Shown: positions 48,103 through 59,440 of the stretch, one piece after another | How the letters are laid out: the number at the start of each line of letters is the position of its first letter | Numbering within the stretch: position 1 is the first letter of the stretch | Origin: Hygrophila difformis | Lineage: Eukaryota; Streptophyta; Magnoliopsida; Lamiales; Acanthaceae | DNA: 64,000 nt | Direction of reading: 5' to 3' | NCBI GenBank assembly: GCA_030278955.1 | Contig: JAOANR010000003.1 | Coordinates: 62,820,195-62,884,194, forward strand | Notes under the pieces: model-generated | Seen by the model: the letters and a program-made list of their open reading frames with translations, nothing else | What the model was told of the DNA's origin: nothing | The model's database searches: none | Program-made: the position numbers and the translations under genes

Positions 48103-51100
48103 ATATATATATTCGAATCTGTTAGCGCTTGAGATTTGGCGGTAAAAAGATTTATGCTAAATTTTCTACTGATTTGGCAGAGACCGGATCTTTTGTGTGT
48201 TTTGGAGCCTCGGGGGGCCTTTGAGAGGACCAGGGGTTTTTTTGTAAGGATAGGATTTGAGCCGTTGTACATACGGGAGGCGATTGGTATGGGAGGAGGA
48301 CTTTGGGTTCTTAAAGCTCTGCATGTCAATTGTGTGCTGACAGTGTTGGAAGTACACGACAGAATGATTACAGTGGAGTTAGTTATGGGGTTGATGACAT
48401 GGGCTTTCACGGCTCTTTATGCTGATCCCAATTACCAACGGAGGAAACTCAATTGGGAAGCGCTGGTGCACCTTGCCAACAGCGAGGCGCGGCCATGGTG
48501 CGTTGTCGGGGATTGAAATGAAATTGCAGCGGAGGAAGAAGTGTCGGGTGGGGTATTCATCCAGGAGAGGGCGACTGAGCTTCGTGAGGTCTTTAGCCAA
48601 TGTGGACTGATGGATATACCGACGGTCGGGCCTGAGTATACTTGGTCGCGGTCGGCCGGGGAGGGAAGACGGATTAGTAAACGGCTGGATAGAGGCATGG
48701 AGAACCTGTTATGGATGGAACGTTTTGCAGAAGGAAGAATTGTTCATCTACCCAGGCTAGGCTCGGACCATTGTCCACTTCAGCTTGTATGTGGGGATAG
48801 ATATAAACATTGTGCGAGGCCGCTATTTCGATGGGAAGCGACATGGAGCACTCATCAAGCATACAAGGATGTCGTGCAGGCTGGTAAGGACGATGGGGGT
48901 GATAATATCCAGAATATCCTTGGTAATATTCAGGCGAAGTCCATGGTATTCAATAGGGACGTTTTTGGCAATATTAGGGATCGCAAGCGGAAGCTAAAAG
49001 ACCGGATTTTAGGACTGGAAAAGAGGCTTGTGCATGTGGATCCTGCATGGATGTGGCGGTTATTGGGGGAGTTGCACAAAGAACTGGAAGATGTCCTCGT
49101 CCAAGAAAAAATGTTATGGCATCAGAAAGCGCGAGATAAATGGGTGTGATTGGGGGACAGGAATACCCGGTACTTCCATGCTAAAACTAAAGTGCATAGG
49201 AAGCGTATGCGGGTTTATGGACTGGAATTGCCCGATGGCACCTGGGAGGAGAATCCAGAGCGGCTGCAAGGACATGTAGTTGAACACTTTACGAACTTTG
49301 TCAAGCAACCGGCTGTGGAGGCGGTGGGAGACGAGTTGGTGCCACTTACGCCATTGGCATCGGATCACAAGCAGCGGCTAGAGGCGGCAGTTGGCGCGCA
49401 GGAGGTGGAGGATGCCCTGAAGTCTATGAGATCGCTGGCAGCCCCGGGGCCGAATGGTTTTCCGGCAGCATTCTTCAAGGAATATTGTGCGATATTAAAG
49501 GAACCTGTGGTGGCCATGGTTTTACATATTATGGAATCGCGCCAACTGCCGGAGGAGTTAGGGCATGCTTTCTTGTGTTTGCTCCCTAAAGTGGCTGTCC
49601 CTCGTAGCATTACTCAGTTTAGACCGCTTACACTATGTAACGTGACGTTCAAATTGGTGACTAAGATATTAGTGCAACGGCTTCGTCCTATTTTATGTGA
49701 AATCACTAGTCCATTCCAATCTGCGTTTCTGCCTGGGAGAGGTACGGCGGATAATGGAGTATTGTTACAAGAGATTGTTTCAACTATTGAGAGTTCAAGG
49801 GCGACGTGTAAGGTTGTGGTACTTAAGATAGATCTTGCCAAGGCATATGATACGGTGCGGTGGGAGTTCTTGTCAGATTGCTTGGAGGAGTTGGAGGTAG
49901 ATGAGGGATGGCGTGAACTCATCATGGCTTGCGTGTCGTCCTCTAGCTTTTCGATTTTATGGAATGGGAGCCCTATTGGGAGGATCAAAACCGAGCGAGG
50001 ATTACGGCAAGGAGACCCCTTGTCTCCTTATTTATTTGTCATTGTTATGGAGAAGTTGTCCCGCATGATTTTAGTGGAAGTGGCGAGAGGAAGGTGGAAA
50101 GCGGTGAAGCTTAGTCGAGAGGGGGTGGGGATATCGCACCTCATGTTCGCGGATGATTTAATCTTTTGTTCGGAACTTGATGAAGGAAGTATCCAATGCA
50201 TGGCGGAAGTTTTGGAGAGGTTTGGTTCGCGTTCTGGAATAAGGATGAATGCTAGTAAATCTTGTGCCTTTTGTTCCCCGCGGACGTCGGATATGGAGCA
50301 GAGTTGGTTGAATAATCTGCTTCAAGTAGAGGTGGTTCAAAATATGGCTTCGTATTTGGGGTTCCCGATTATACATGGTCGCATGAAAGTGGCAAACTTT
50401 GATCCTCTGATTCGACACATAGAGACTCGGTTGGAATCTTGGGCAACATTATTGTTGAATAGAGCGGGTAGGATCACATTGGGGAGAGGTGTATTGAATG
50501 CACTTCCTGTCTATACCATGCAGCTGCATTTGTTGCCAATCACTGTTTGTAATAATATTGATCGGATAGTTAGGCGGTGGATCTGGAAGGGCAATCGGAA
50601 CATAGGGTTGCATCTTGTCAAATGGGAAGTGGTCACTAAGTCGCGTAGATTGGGGGGCCTTGGCATACGGCCGAGCCGTGAGATGAATGTGGCGATGCTA
50701 GGGCGATTGATCTGGGATTTTGTCATGGATAATAATAAGTTGTGGGTGAAAGTTATGAGGGCAAAGTATGGAGTGGCAGCTGGTTTGTTTCCTCATGAGC
50801 ACTATAGAGGTACGAAGATTTGGAAAGGGTTGGTTAAAGTCGGCGGATTGTTGGAGCAAGGTTTTGGCATTAGGTTGGGGTATGGGGAATGTTCTTTGTG
50901 GTATGCTCCGTGGTGGGAGGGGAAGTGTTTGGCGGATCATGTACCATTTGTCCATTATAATGACGTACATTTAAAAGTGAAGGACGTGATCATGAATGGA
51001 GGGTGGAGGTTGGAGGGTATCTACTCCATGCTGCCTTTGGCGGTGAGGGATAGGATTCAGCAGGGGCCAACACCGTACTTGAATGCAGCGGCTCCGGATC

Positions 51101-52319
51101 TCTTGCATTGGAGATGCGATAGTAGGGGCATATATTCGGTTAAGTCGGGATATGAGTGGCTAACGGGCACGGGGGAAGGGGAGGAGGGTTGGAAGTGGAT
51201 GTGGGATTCGGCCATCCCGGAAAAGGTGGGGGTGCTCCTGTGGCTCATTGGACATGGTGCCCTACCATGCAACTCTCTGCGCCACCGCCGAGGATTAACC
51301 GGATCGCCATTGTGCTCAATATGTGGGGAACAGGTCGATGATTGGGTTCATGCATTGTTTCTGTGTCGTTGGGCGAAGGAGGTGTGGAGACGAGCTGGTG
51401 CTTTCCACCAAGTTGTACAGGTGTTGCAAGGGCTTGATAGTGATGGGTATAGGCATTGGTTAGAGTGGGTGTGGAGATTGTATGGGCTCAACTTCATTGC
51501 TCTCATTTGGGTGGTGTGGTGTGAGAGAAACAATCGGTTATTTAGGCAGGGGGGCATTCCAGCATCGAACTTGGTTCACAAAGCGTCGTGGTTGCTGCAG
51601 CGCCTTGAAGCTGCTTCTGCCAGCCGCCGCGTTGATGGTCCAGTGAAGACAGTTCGCTGGAAAGAGGTGGAGATGGATGGTAATATCTTGCATACGGATG
51701 GATGTGTGATAACGAACACGGCTCGGGCGGGATATGCTGCGGTGATTAGAGGTGGCGAAGGTGGCTGGAAGGGAGGGTGTGGGGGTTTCCTAGGGCGTCG
51801 AACGATCTTGGAGGTGGAGTTGATTGGATTTTGCATGGGGTTGCGATTGGCGATGAACCTGGGGTTGTCATTATGATGTTGCTATGTGGACTCGTTGGAG
51901 GTGGTTCGGTTGGTGCTTGGAGTGGTGAATATCACGCATACATGGTGGCTGATTATTAAAGAGGTGCGTGAGCTTATGAGGAGGATGCAGTGTCATCTGA
52001 GGCACATATATCGGGAAGGAAATTCGGTGGCGGATGCACTGGCTAAGAGGGCTACATTGAAGGAGGATTTCTATACGACGTGGGCGTTCCCGCCGGATGG
52101 GATTGAGGCGCTGCTGACGAAAGATGCGGAGGGGACGGAGTACTTGAGAGCTTAGTTTGGTTATTTTAATTTGTTTTCTTGTTTTTTTGTACTTTTTATT
52201 TTTATTTGCTCGCCTTTTCAGGCTGTGTTACCCAAAGAATAGTATGTTGCTTTAGCGATTTCTTTTAAATTTTCAACTGAAATTATAATGCATTTTGTTT
52301 TCGCGCATTTTACATAAAG
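48103..52319 (+). mobile_element. L1-type LINE, 5'-truncated
   Basis: ORF2 begins inside the endonuclease domain and runs to RNase H, with a roughly 165-bp 3' UTR. TTTATTTATTTAT occurs at both junctions (48090-48102 and 52320-52332) and may be the target duplication, but low complexity makes the ends approximate. No clear poly(A) tail is present. Confidence 0.75.
48112..52155 (+). pseudogene. LINE ORF2: endonuclease, reverse transcriptase, zinc finger, RNase H, with in-frame TGA stops
   Basis: A single reading frame of about 1,340 codons with no frameshift, interrupted by TGA at 48124, 48514, 49147 and 51874. The AP-type endonuclease lacks its first strand but shows CVVGD (near 48500) and SDHCPL (near 48767). 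Reverse transcriptase spans about 49420-50350 with LLPKV, RPLTLCN, GRGTADN, KIDLAKAYDTV, GLRQGDPLSPYLF and the catalytic FADD (about 50147). A zf-RVT region (CSICGEQVDDWVH...FLCRWAKEVW) is near 51310-51400. RNase H H runs from HTDG (51690) to the second segment NSVADALAKRA (about 52020), ending TAG at 52155. Typical plant L1 layout. Confidence 0.9.
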
Positions 52320-52568
52320 TTTATTTATTTATTTATGGTAAAAAAAATTCTTTATTAAAGTTGGGTCGGACGAAATCGGTTAACCATGTGATATTTAAGA
52401 TTTCGGGTATCCGTATACCCGTGGATAATCTGTATTTCGACGGGTATTATCCCAATCCTACCCGATGCATGAGTTTCGAGTAATAGGGTAGGGTAATCAT
52501 ATTTCGAGTAGTGAGTGAAGGTGGCGTACCCGTACCCTACCCTACTCCTTTACATCCCTAATTGTAAA

Positions 52569-52838
52569 CAACACTTCTTATGGCATCTTGAGTTAATCAT
52601 TCTTAATTGAATATTAATGCTTGGAGCCACATCTATCTTGCTAGTGACACAAAATATTGCAACATAACTCTTCAGCTAAAAACTGGTTTTGTAAGATAAA
52701 GTCCAAAATTATTTAAAGATTGATATTGACTTTTGTTTATAGTCATAGCAAAACAAACTGCGAATTAAAATTCTCATCTAAAATCGAATAGTGAATTTGG
52801 TTAAATCAGATTGGCCCATAATCATTGAGGGATGTGGA
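52569..52838 (-). pseudogene. Helitron C, duplicated helicase-block sequence between insertions
   Basis: Continues the helicase block broken by the hAT element and matches about 46600-46800 of Helitron A in reverse. Too decayed for a continuous frame. Confidence 0.6.
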
Positions 52839-52872
52839 TGATTGTGGCATTCACGAGATGTGGATGGCCGAG

Positions 52873-52890
52873 CGCAACGAGGACGTTGCG
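52873..52890 (+). promoter_or_regulatory. Pre-polypurine-tract hairpin (Cassandra)
   Basis: A 7-bp stem, CGCAACG with CGTTGCG around an AGGA loop, five bases before the polypurine tract. Same loop and position as in Gypsy A-C but a different stem. Confidence 0.72.
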
Positions 52891-52947
52891 ATCTTAAGGG
52901 GGGAGGAATGTAATAACCCGGAGAATGGTTTAAATGGAGTGAAATAA

Positions 52948-53070
52948 GCTACTCATACCAACAAGGTACCTTTCTTTCTTGGTAACCATCCTATAAGAAC
53001 TCCAAAGTTAAGCGTGCTTGGCTTGAGGTAATTCTGGGATGGGTGACCTCCTGGGAAGTCTCACAGGGTG
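52948..53070 (+). ncRNA. 5S rRNA-like segment in the Cassandra LTR
   Basis: Resembles plant 5S rRNA along its length. The box A region AAGTTAAGCGTGCTTGG (53006-53022) and the box C region GATGGGTGACCTCCTGGG (53038-53055) are nearly unchanged, while the first 50 bases and the last 20 have diverged. In Cassandra this is a pol III promoter-bearing LTR segment, not a working 5S gene. Confidence 0.88.
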
Positions 53071-53439
53071 TGCGTGAGTGAGGCCAAAGCGCACTGGAAA
53101 GAGCTCACGTTGGTTTGTGGGGACAGCCTTCACTCTGGAGTCGGCAACATCTAGAGTAGCACCCCGTCTTTCCGTTGCGCCGAAGATAGGGGTGTTACAC
53201 TACCAATCAAGATTTTTCTTTTTTAGTTTCATGGTTTCCCGAAAATTAGTTTAACCTAAATTATATGGTTCCACATTTTGGTTACTATCAACCTACTTCC
53301 ATTGCATAATTTATTCAATGGATCTATACTCCTAAGAAGCAGGACTCTAAAACACCCATTCAACTATATTTCATGATTCGGTAATCAAGAACAGTTAATC
53401 GTGTTTATATTTCCAATGAAAATAACTCACTTGCATTAT

Positions 53440-53730
53440 TTATGCTTTCATCCTGACAAATATTGTTAAAACTGATATATATATATATATATTCATTTTC
53501 ACGTTCCATAAAGTATCATTGATCGTATCAACAATCTCATTGGTAGAGATTAATATAGCATTATCTTGAAAAATACCTGGATTTGAATTGGTGCAGCTTA
53601 TATTTGTATAAGTACTCTCAACAATTGCTACTATAGGATTTTCCGTAGAATTTATAAAATTATAATATGAAAATGTTATATCTAATTGTACATCTCCAAC
53701 ATTAATACCAACTTTACAAATTACCATCAT
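53440..53730 (-). pseudogene. Helitron helicase C-terminal fragment (Helitron C)
   Basis: 96-codon minus-strand frame with GDVQLDITFSYY, ENPIVAIVESTY and then FQDNAILISTNEIVDTIND, a good match to the PIF1-type Helitron helicase region after Walker B. It is separated by stops from the upstream fragment at 54055-54264. Equivalent to 45925-46113 in Helitron A but better preserved. Confidence 0.8.
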
Positions 53731-54054
53731 CTACATGAAATATTCATTCTGCAAATTTCCATCATATATAATTTTCATTGTAAACAACATTTGTTGTAGT
53801 ATCTTGAGTTAACCCATCTTAATTACATTTTAATTTTTAAATTATCCCCTCTTTCCAATGACACGAGATATAGTAACATATAACTGACATGGGTAAAAAC
53901 TTATTTTGAAGATAAAGTCAAACTATATTTAATGATTGACATTGATTTTGATTTTTTTTAGTCATAGTAAAACAAAATGCGAGTCGAAATTTTTTTCTCT
54001 GAAATCTAATGGGGAAATCGGTTAATTCAGAAGGACTCATAATTATTCTACCAA

Positions 54055-54264
54055 TCAAGAATTTTCATCCCATATAATGAGCTTTGTTTTAATGAGAAGA
54101 GATGTTAAATAATTTTCTGGGATAACTTTTTTGCAGTTAGAATTCTCGTCACAATCTAGTGGAATACCAAATCTAGAATGTGCAGTCCTATCTCTTGGAA
54201 GAAGTAAGGGTGCTATTCCACTCGATGTTACAAGCAACACAATATAATCTCCACGAAGGGTCAA
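54055..54264 (-). pseudogene. PIF1-like Helitron helicase fragment (Helitron C)
   Basis: 69 codons, minus strand, with TSSGIAPLLLPRDRTAHSRFGIP and IIWDEN (Walker B). It is slightly closer to the family consensus than the Helitron A copy. The frame stops on both sides. Confidence 0.8.
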
Positions 54265-55497
54265 ACTTAATATCTTCTAGATAAATTATCGATAAATGTA
54301 TTGTCAGTTCAACCATGTAATGAAAAAAGAATCAACCATCATCACTATCAAATACATTATTTTATTATAAATATTCTTCTGCTCGTCAATTAACAAAGGT
54401 AATAACTTAGTATGATCCGCATTCATTTCTTTCTTATTATAATATGTCTATTCGAGTATCAATAGATTATCTGTTTCAGACAATAAAACTTCATTCAGTA
54501 TCGACATTCCAGAGAAAATTTTCAAATTTATAAAATTTTTAGTAATTAGTCATTCAATTTATAACAAAACTAGATTTATATTTGTTCTTCTGTCAATTGT
54601 AAATATGTTAAAATATATATTAATGAATGTATCTCTTAAAAATAGTTTTTTTTTTAAAAAAATTCCTTCTTTATTTACTGATGAATCTATTCGCACCCCT
54701 AATAACTCTTTATACACCCGATTCTTTTGTTTATAATATGCTTTACAAAAATAATTAATTTACTCTAAACTAATTATCAATAAAATATTAATTTGCTTGT
54801 GGGAATTCCATATAAATTAAACATTAAATATCTTTTAAAAACTAAAAATTGGGATTGTCATATAACACATTAATAAGTATATCTTTAACATTAATAAATA
54901 AATAAATATGATGTGTAATGTATATTTTGATTACATCATTTTCCACGCCCAAAAAAATATAACCAAAATTGAGACCAAACCTACACAAAATTACCGGCAT
55001 TACGATATGATTACCATATTGAAATATAAACGCAACATAATTCTTACTTTCTAGTGTAGAACCTCGTCATAATAATCCTATGGTACAAAAATTAAAAATG
55101 CCTATTCATGTCATAATAATCTACTGAAAAATATAAACAAATAATAAATGCAACAATCAAATCTAAAATAAGTGTTCACCAAAAAAAAATCTAAAATAAG
55201 TAAAATAAAAAATGCAAAAATATAAAATCTAGATTAGATAAAATTTTAATTCAAATTTTCAAATTTCAAATCTTTCAAATCTTTTTAAATGTGAACATTG
55301 TGGGAATTCCATATAAATTGAAAATTTCATATATTTCAAAAAAGGAAAATGTACACTGAATAAATAAATAAATTGTTGCGAAAATCTAAAATTAAAAAAT
55401 TAAAAAAATACAAAAATTTATAAAAATTAGGAATTTGAAATGGAGAGACCACAATAAATGTAGGATGAGTTGTCACTAATGGTTTAATATATATAGA

Positions 55498-56851
55498 TTA
55501 CTTTAACTAAATAAATTTTATTAACTTATCAATCTTGTATCATTTCTTAGTGTTACAACGGAGGGAGTATTTCTTAAAAAATATTCCCTCCGTCGCATCA
55601 AAGTGTCTCATTATGAGTTTTTAACATTGTTTATTGATCAACTTTGACATAATGTTATCGTAATTAGATACGAAAAAAATATAGTCAAATTCTGTCTTGT
55701 TAGATTTGTCTAATCATGTAGTTTTAGAATATAGAAGTATATATTTTACGTAATTTTCACATATGTACATTTTAATATATTAAATGTTAAACAAATATAT
55801 TGGACGACGTGTCCAAAATTTTTAAGACATAAATAATGGGATAGAGGGAATAAATTAAAAAAAAATTCTTTCTTTATTTACTGATGGATCTATCGCAACT
55901 TTGTATACTATTAGTTTTTGGAGAAGTGACATATTTTTATATATTCATTAATATATCTTTTAATAATATAAATTCCATAATACACTGCAAATTCCATTTT
56001 TTTAAAAAAAATTAAAAAATTGTGCGAACTTCATATAAATTAAAAATTAAATATCTTATAAAAACCAAAAATTGAGATTTTTATGTACACATTAATATAT
56101 CTTTAACATGAATAAATAAATCTGATGTGCAAGGTACATTTTGCTTACATCATTCACCACACAAAAAAAGAATATATAATCAATATTGAGACCAAACCTA
56201 CACAAAATTATCGGCATTACAATATGTTCATCATATTGAAATATAAACACAACATAGTTCTTAGTTGCCAGTGCAAAACCTTACTTGCCATAATAATCCT
56301 AAGTGTAAAAATTGAAAAATTTTAAATAAATACTAAATGCAGCAATAAAATTTATAATAAATAAAATAAAATGCAAAATAATAAAATCTAAAATAGATAA
56401 AATAAAAAAATTCAAATAAATAAAATCCAACATAGATAAAATAGAAAATACAATCTTTTTAAAAGTGAATATATAGTGAAACGATAGGATGATAGAGTGA
56501 GAATTCATAAGTAAATGATAGATTTTATACACGATAGACTAAAATCTATAATGAATAAATAAATAAATACGAAAATATAAAATTAGTAATTAAAAATATA
56601 AAATAATATAGGTAAAATAAGATATGCAAAATTTCAAGTTTCAAATCTTTCAAATCTTTTTAAAAGTAAATATCGTATAAATTCCATATATTTCAAAAAC
56701 TGAAAATCTATAATAAATAAATAAATAAATGTGAAATCTAAAATTGATAAATTAAAAATTACAAAAATTTATAAAAACTAGAAATTTGAAATGGAGACAC
56801 CACATTAGATGTAGGATGGTTTGTTCACTAATGCTTTAATATATATATAAA
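55498..56851 (-). mobile_element. Helitron D, older 5' fragment
   Basis: Right of the Helitron C 5' end, sequence matches the 5' part of Helitron A and of the left-edge Helitron, including the Stowaway-like block (55577-55850). It ends near 56851 in the AT run expected at a Helitron start, with the terminal TC mutated. Its 3' continuation is not found in the window. Confidence 0.7.
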
Positions 56852-57240
56852 TTAAATTGCATGATATGTGGATCCGTATGTATAAAAAAAATGGAAAAAG
56901 TATATTGTAATTTATCTTATTTAATTAATCTATCTTATGTAAATATTTATTGTTTATTAATAAATATCAATCTATAAAATATTTATTAAAATTTTTATTA
57001 TATTATTATAATTTCAATTATGTATCTTCGAGTTGTAAAAATTCTTTATTGATAAAAAAATTAAAGAATCGTTCTAATAGAACAAGTACACTTCGAGATC
57101 AAATCCTAAGAATCCCAAAAGAGAAAGAAAAATAACTCCAAAAACGAATATTAACCATAAAATTTTTGCTAATATATTTACAATTTTTTTATCTATAATA
57201 TGAAATTAAATTAGCCTGTTCAAATTTGGTTCTCCTCTTT
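56852..57240. other. AT-rich spacer
   Basis: No gene, terminal repeat or known element recognised. A 61-codon open stretch at 56950-57135 is AT-biased and lacks any recognised motif. Confidence 0.6.
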
Positions 57241-57406
57241 TTTCGGTAAGAATGGAGGGCCGAAGCCTTATTAATTAAAAAAAAATCGCAAATAGCACGA
57301 GTGCCATGTACATCGTTCAACAAAATATGAATAAGATTGTCAGGCCTGAGGCCACTCCGTTGCACTGGTCATCATGCAACCTTTAATCAAAGAATGGGTT
57401 GCGTTG

Positions 57407-59440
57407 TTACACTCCGATCGTATTCCGGATTTGGCATGCTCGTTGCCTCTTCTTCCTTGGACCGTGAAGAGAGTTTGCTTCCAATGGATCAGGAGGACGT
57501 CCTCTATGATGTGAGCCATAGTTTTGTGCCCTCTTGCTCGCTTGGGTCGATGGGTCCTCAACTATGAATGCTACATGGTTTCCGGGTGGGAGTGTGGATT
57601 TTACTGGTCGGATGCGGGCGCCAGAAGGTTGAGTCGTCCATGTCGAAGTGAGAAAGCCAGAAGGTTGAGTCGTAGAAGGGTGACTGCCGGAAGGAAGTGT
57701 TGTCCGTGTTAGGGGATGGGCAGGTGGGGATGGTGCTTCGGGTGTGGGTGAGCGTGGTCTGCTCCTTCCCGGACTAACTTCTCGACTTCTAGATCTATGG
57801 ATAGACCGTTGTACTGGAGATGACTTGGACAGGTGACGAGATCCCTGAAAGTCATTGTACGAGAACATCTCCAGGTGCTCCAACGTTTCATCATCGTTAG
57901 GGTTTTCTGCAAGTGATGAGAAGCGATTACGATTGGGATTAGGACCTCCATCCCCTGAGAGTCTGCTTCTTTTGTTCGTAGTAGAACGTCTCCTGGATTG
58001 GACAATCATCCAAGGACCAAATTCCGATTCTTGTGCTTGAGTCGAAGCCTTATCTTTACTCTGAGGAACTGTCTGGGTGTTATTGTGCATTGTAGGGGTG
58101 GGCATCGGGTCGGGTTGTCGGGTTCGGGTACCCGAAAGTCTTTCGGGTACCCGACACTATCGGGTTTCCAAAATGGCTACCCGACCCCGACCCGCATAAG
58201 ACCGGGTACCCGATATTCGGGTACCCGACTTTGTCGGGTCGGGTTGATCGGGTACCCGATACCCGACAAAATTATTTTTTTAAAAAAAAATATATTTTTT
58301 TTTATTTAGTTTTACTTTTTATAAAAATACTATTACTAACCTAAATTACACAATTCATTCAAAAAAGCAAGATTACTAATATTTAAGCAAATATATAGAT
58401 ATATTCATCTATATTGTTATTAAATAATAATAACTATCAATTTTCTTTTAAAAAATATAAAATTTCAGTTTTATTTATTATTATTTAATGTTATCTTATT
58501 TATTAGTATTATTTAGTTAAATTTTAGCATTCAATGACATTATTTATTAAAAAAAATATATATAACTAATCAAAGTTATTTACAATTCTTGAAATTTATT
58601 ATCATATCATGTTCAAGGTTAATTATCCATTATTAATTCCAAAAAAAATCAATATATGAGACTTCACAAATTTTTAAAGCTTATACATGGCTTTTCACCA
58701 TATAGAATAAAATACTAATCCTACTAATTATAAAAATAAGTATAAATATTGTAAAGCAAAATAAATATTAAAATTATTTATTTATTTTGTCGGGTACCTG
58801 ATACCCGATCGGGTACCCGACCATAAACCCGACACCCGACCCGACATTTAGTGTCGGGTTCGGGTACCCAAAATATCGGGTTTTTAATATCAAAATCCGA
58901 CAAAACCCGAACCCGACATGTCGGGTTCAGGTCGGGTACCCGATACCCGACAAAAAATGTCCACCCCTAGTGCATTGACTCCCCGTGATCGTCGGAATGT
59001 GACTCAGGGCAGTTGTCTTTATAGTGCCCATATCTACCGCATTGAAAGCATATGATCTTCAGGTTCTCGTATTCGATTAAAATTTTCCGGCGATCAACCG
59101 TCACGTTAGAGGTTAATGGTTTTGATATATCGAAACTCACGGCAACCCGGGCGTATCTTGCTCTTGTTGTAGTATCGGTGTTGAAATCTATGCTTATAAC
59201 TTTTCCAATTTTGGTTCCGACTCTCTTGATGATTTTCCGCTGGTACATGTATATAGGAAGGTTCGGTAATCTTGCCCATGCGACCATGGAACTGATGGTG
59301 TGTGTCATTGGATCGAAGTCTTCGTCCCAAGGTTGAACGTACATATAGCTACCGAGCATCATCCAGGGACCCCCCGTTACAGCAAGAAGTGCATCTTCTG
59401 CAGATTGGAATTTAACTGTTTGGCTGGTGATGAGCCAAGG
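57407..59440 (-). pseudogene. LINE ORF1 (DUF4283-like, CCHC), interrupted by hAT insertion
   Basis: Upstream exon-like part (59440-58978): VTGGPWMMLGSYMYVQPW, then a GKVISIDFNTDTTTRARYARVAV core as in DUF4283, then a CCHC knuckle CFQCGRYGHYKDNC. The hAT insertion adds 885 bases including its 8-bp duplication, a multiple of three, and supplies a stop right at its edge. The downstream part (58092-57407) is a Ser/Arg/Pro-rich tail with PSGXHPSTTQPSG-type repeats, typical of plant LINE ORF1 C-termini, ending in a basic KKRQRA stretch. The start of the protein upstream of 59440 is unclear because the frame shifts there. It would bind RNA in LINE particles; this copy is broken. Confidence 0.7.
58093..58969. 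mobile_element. hAT-type non-autonomous element
   Basis: 877 bp. The 8-bp duplication GTGCATTG is at 58085-58092 and 58970-58977. Ends are TAGGGGTGGGCA and its inverted copy TGTCCACCCCTA. Subterminal regions are packed with CGGGTACCCGA-like inverted words at both ends (58100-58270 and 58790-58955), as in hAT transposase-binding regions. The AT-rich centre has no transposase. Confidence 0.93.

Larger units (their letters stand above)
47903..52560. mobile_element. hAT-type MITE with a LINE inserted inside
   Basis: The 8-bp duplication ATTGTAAA flanks it (47895-47902 and 52561-52568). Ends are TAGGGATGT and its inverted copy ACATCCCTA, then GGGTA-rich subterminal repeats on both sides. Without the LINE the element is about 450 bp and non-coding. 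It sits in Helitron C's duplicated helicase block. Confidence 0.85.
52839..53199 (+). mobile_element. Cassandra TRIM retrotransposon, internal remnant plus 3' LTR
   Basis: LTR at 52909-53199 (291 bp, TGTAATAACCC to GGTGTTACA) with a 5S rRNA-like segment inside, which is diagnostic of Cassandra. It is preceded by a polypurine tract AAGGGGGGAGGA (52896-52907), a hairpin (52873-52890) and about 35 bases of internal domain. The 5' LTR and primer site are missing. Helitron C sequence resumes right after the LTR, with no target duplication visible. Confidence 0.85.
43108..55497 (-). mobile_element. Helitron C (minus strand), carrying three nested insertions
   Basis: The 3' end on the minus strand is the hairpin CCCGTCGAG/CTCGACGGG (43137-43119), followed by TTAATTA and CTAG (43111-43108), then T. 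The 5' end is TC at 55497-55496 after A. Both ends fit A|TC...CTRR|T insertion. The body is interrupted by Helitron A (43273-47442), an hAT MITE with LINE (47903-52560) and a Cassandra TRIM fragment (about 52840-53199). Removing Helitron A rejoins sequence that matches Helitron A's own 3' region across the junction. About 3.2 kb belongs to the element itself. It carries helicase remnants but no Rep domain. Confidence 0.8.
57250..59440 (-). mobile_element. LINE-derived segment: ORF1-like gene plus 3' UTR-like tail, split by hAT
   Basis: Minus strand. A gag-like ORF1 (about 59440 to 57407) is followed by stop codons and a GGCTTCGGCCCTCC-type tail (about 57255) like plant LINE 3' ends. No ORF2 (endonuclease or RT) lies between. 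An hAT element interrupts it at 58093-58969. A TATA box lies upstream at 59831-59824. Confidence 0.6.

Noticed and set aside
48112..52155. Stop-codon readthrough or an alternative genetic code with TGA as sense
   Set aside because: Other frames here end in TGA in the normal way, and decay of a methylated LINE explains TGA-only stops.
52948..53070. A functional 5S rRNA gene
   Set aside because: Only the internal promoter region is well conserved; both ends have diverged and it sits between TG and CA ends of a TRIM LTR.
57337..57712. Plus-strand frames opposite the LINE ORF1 tail
   Set aside because: Shadows of the minus-strand coding sequence with no motif of their own.
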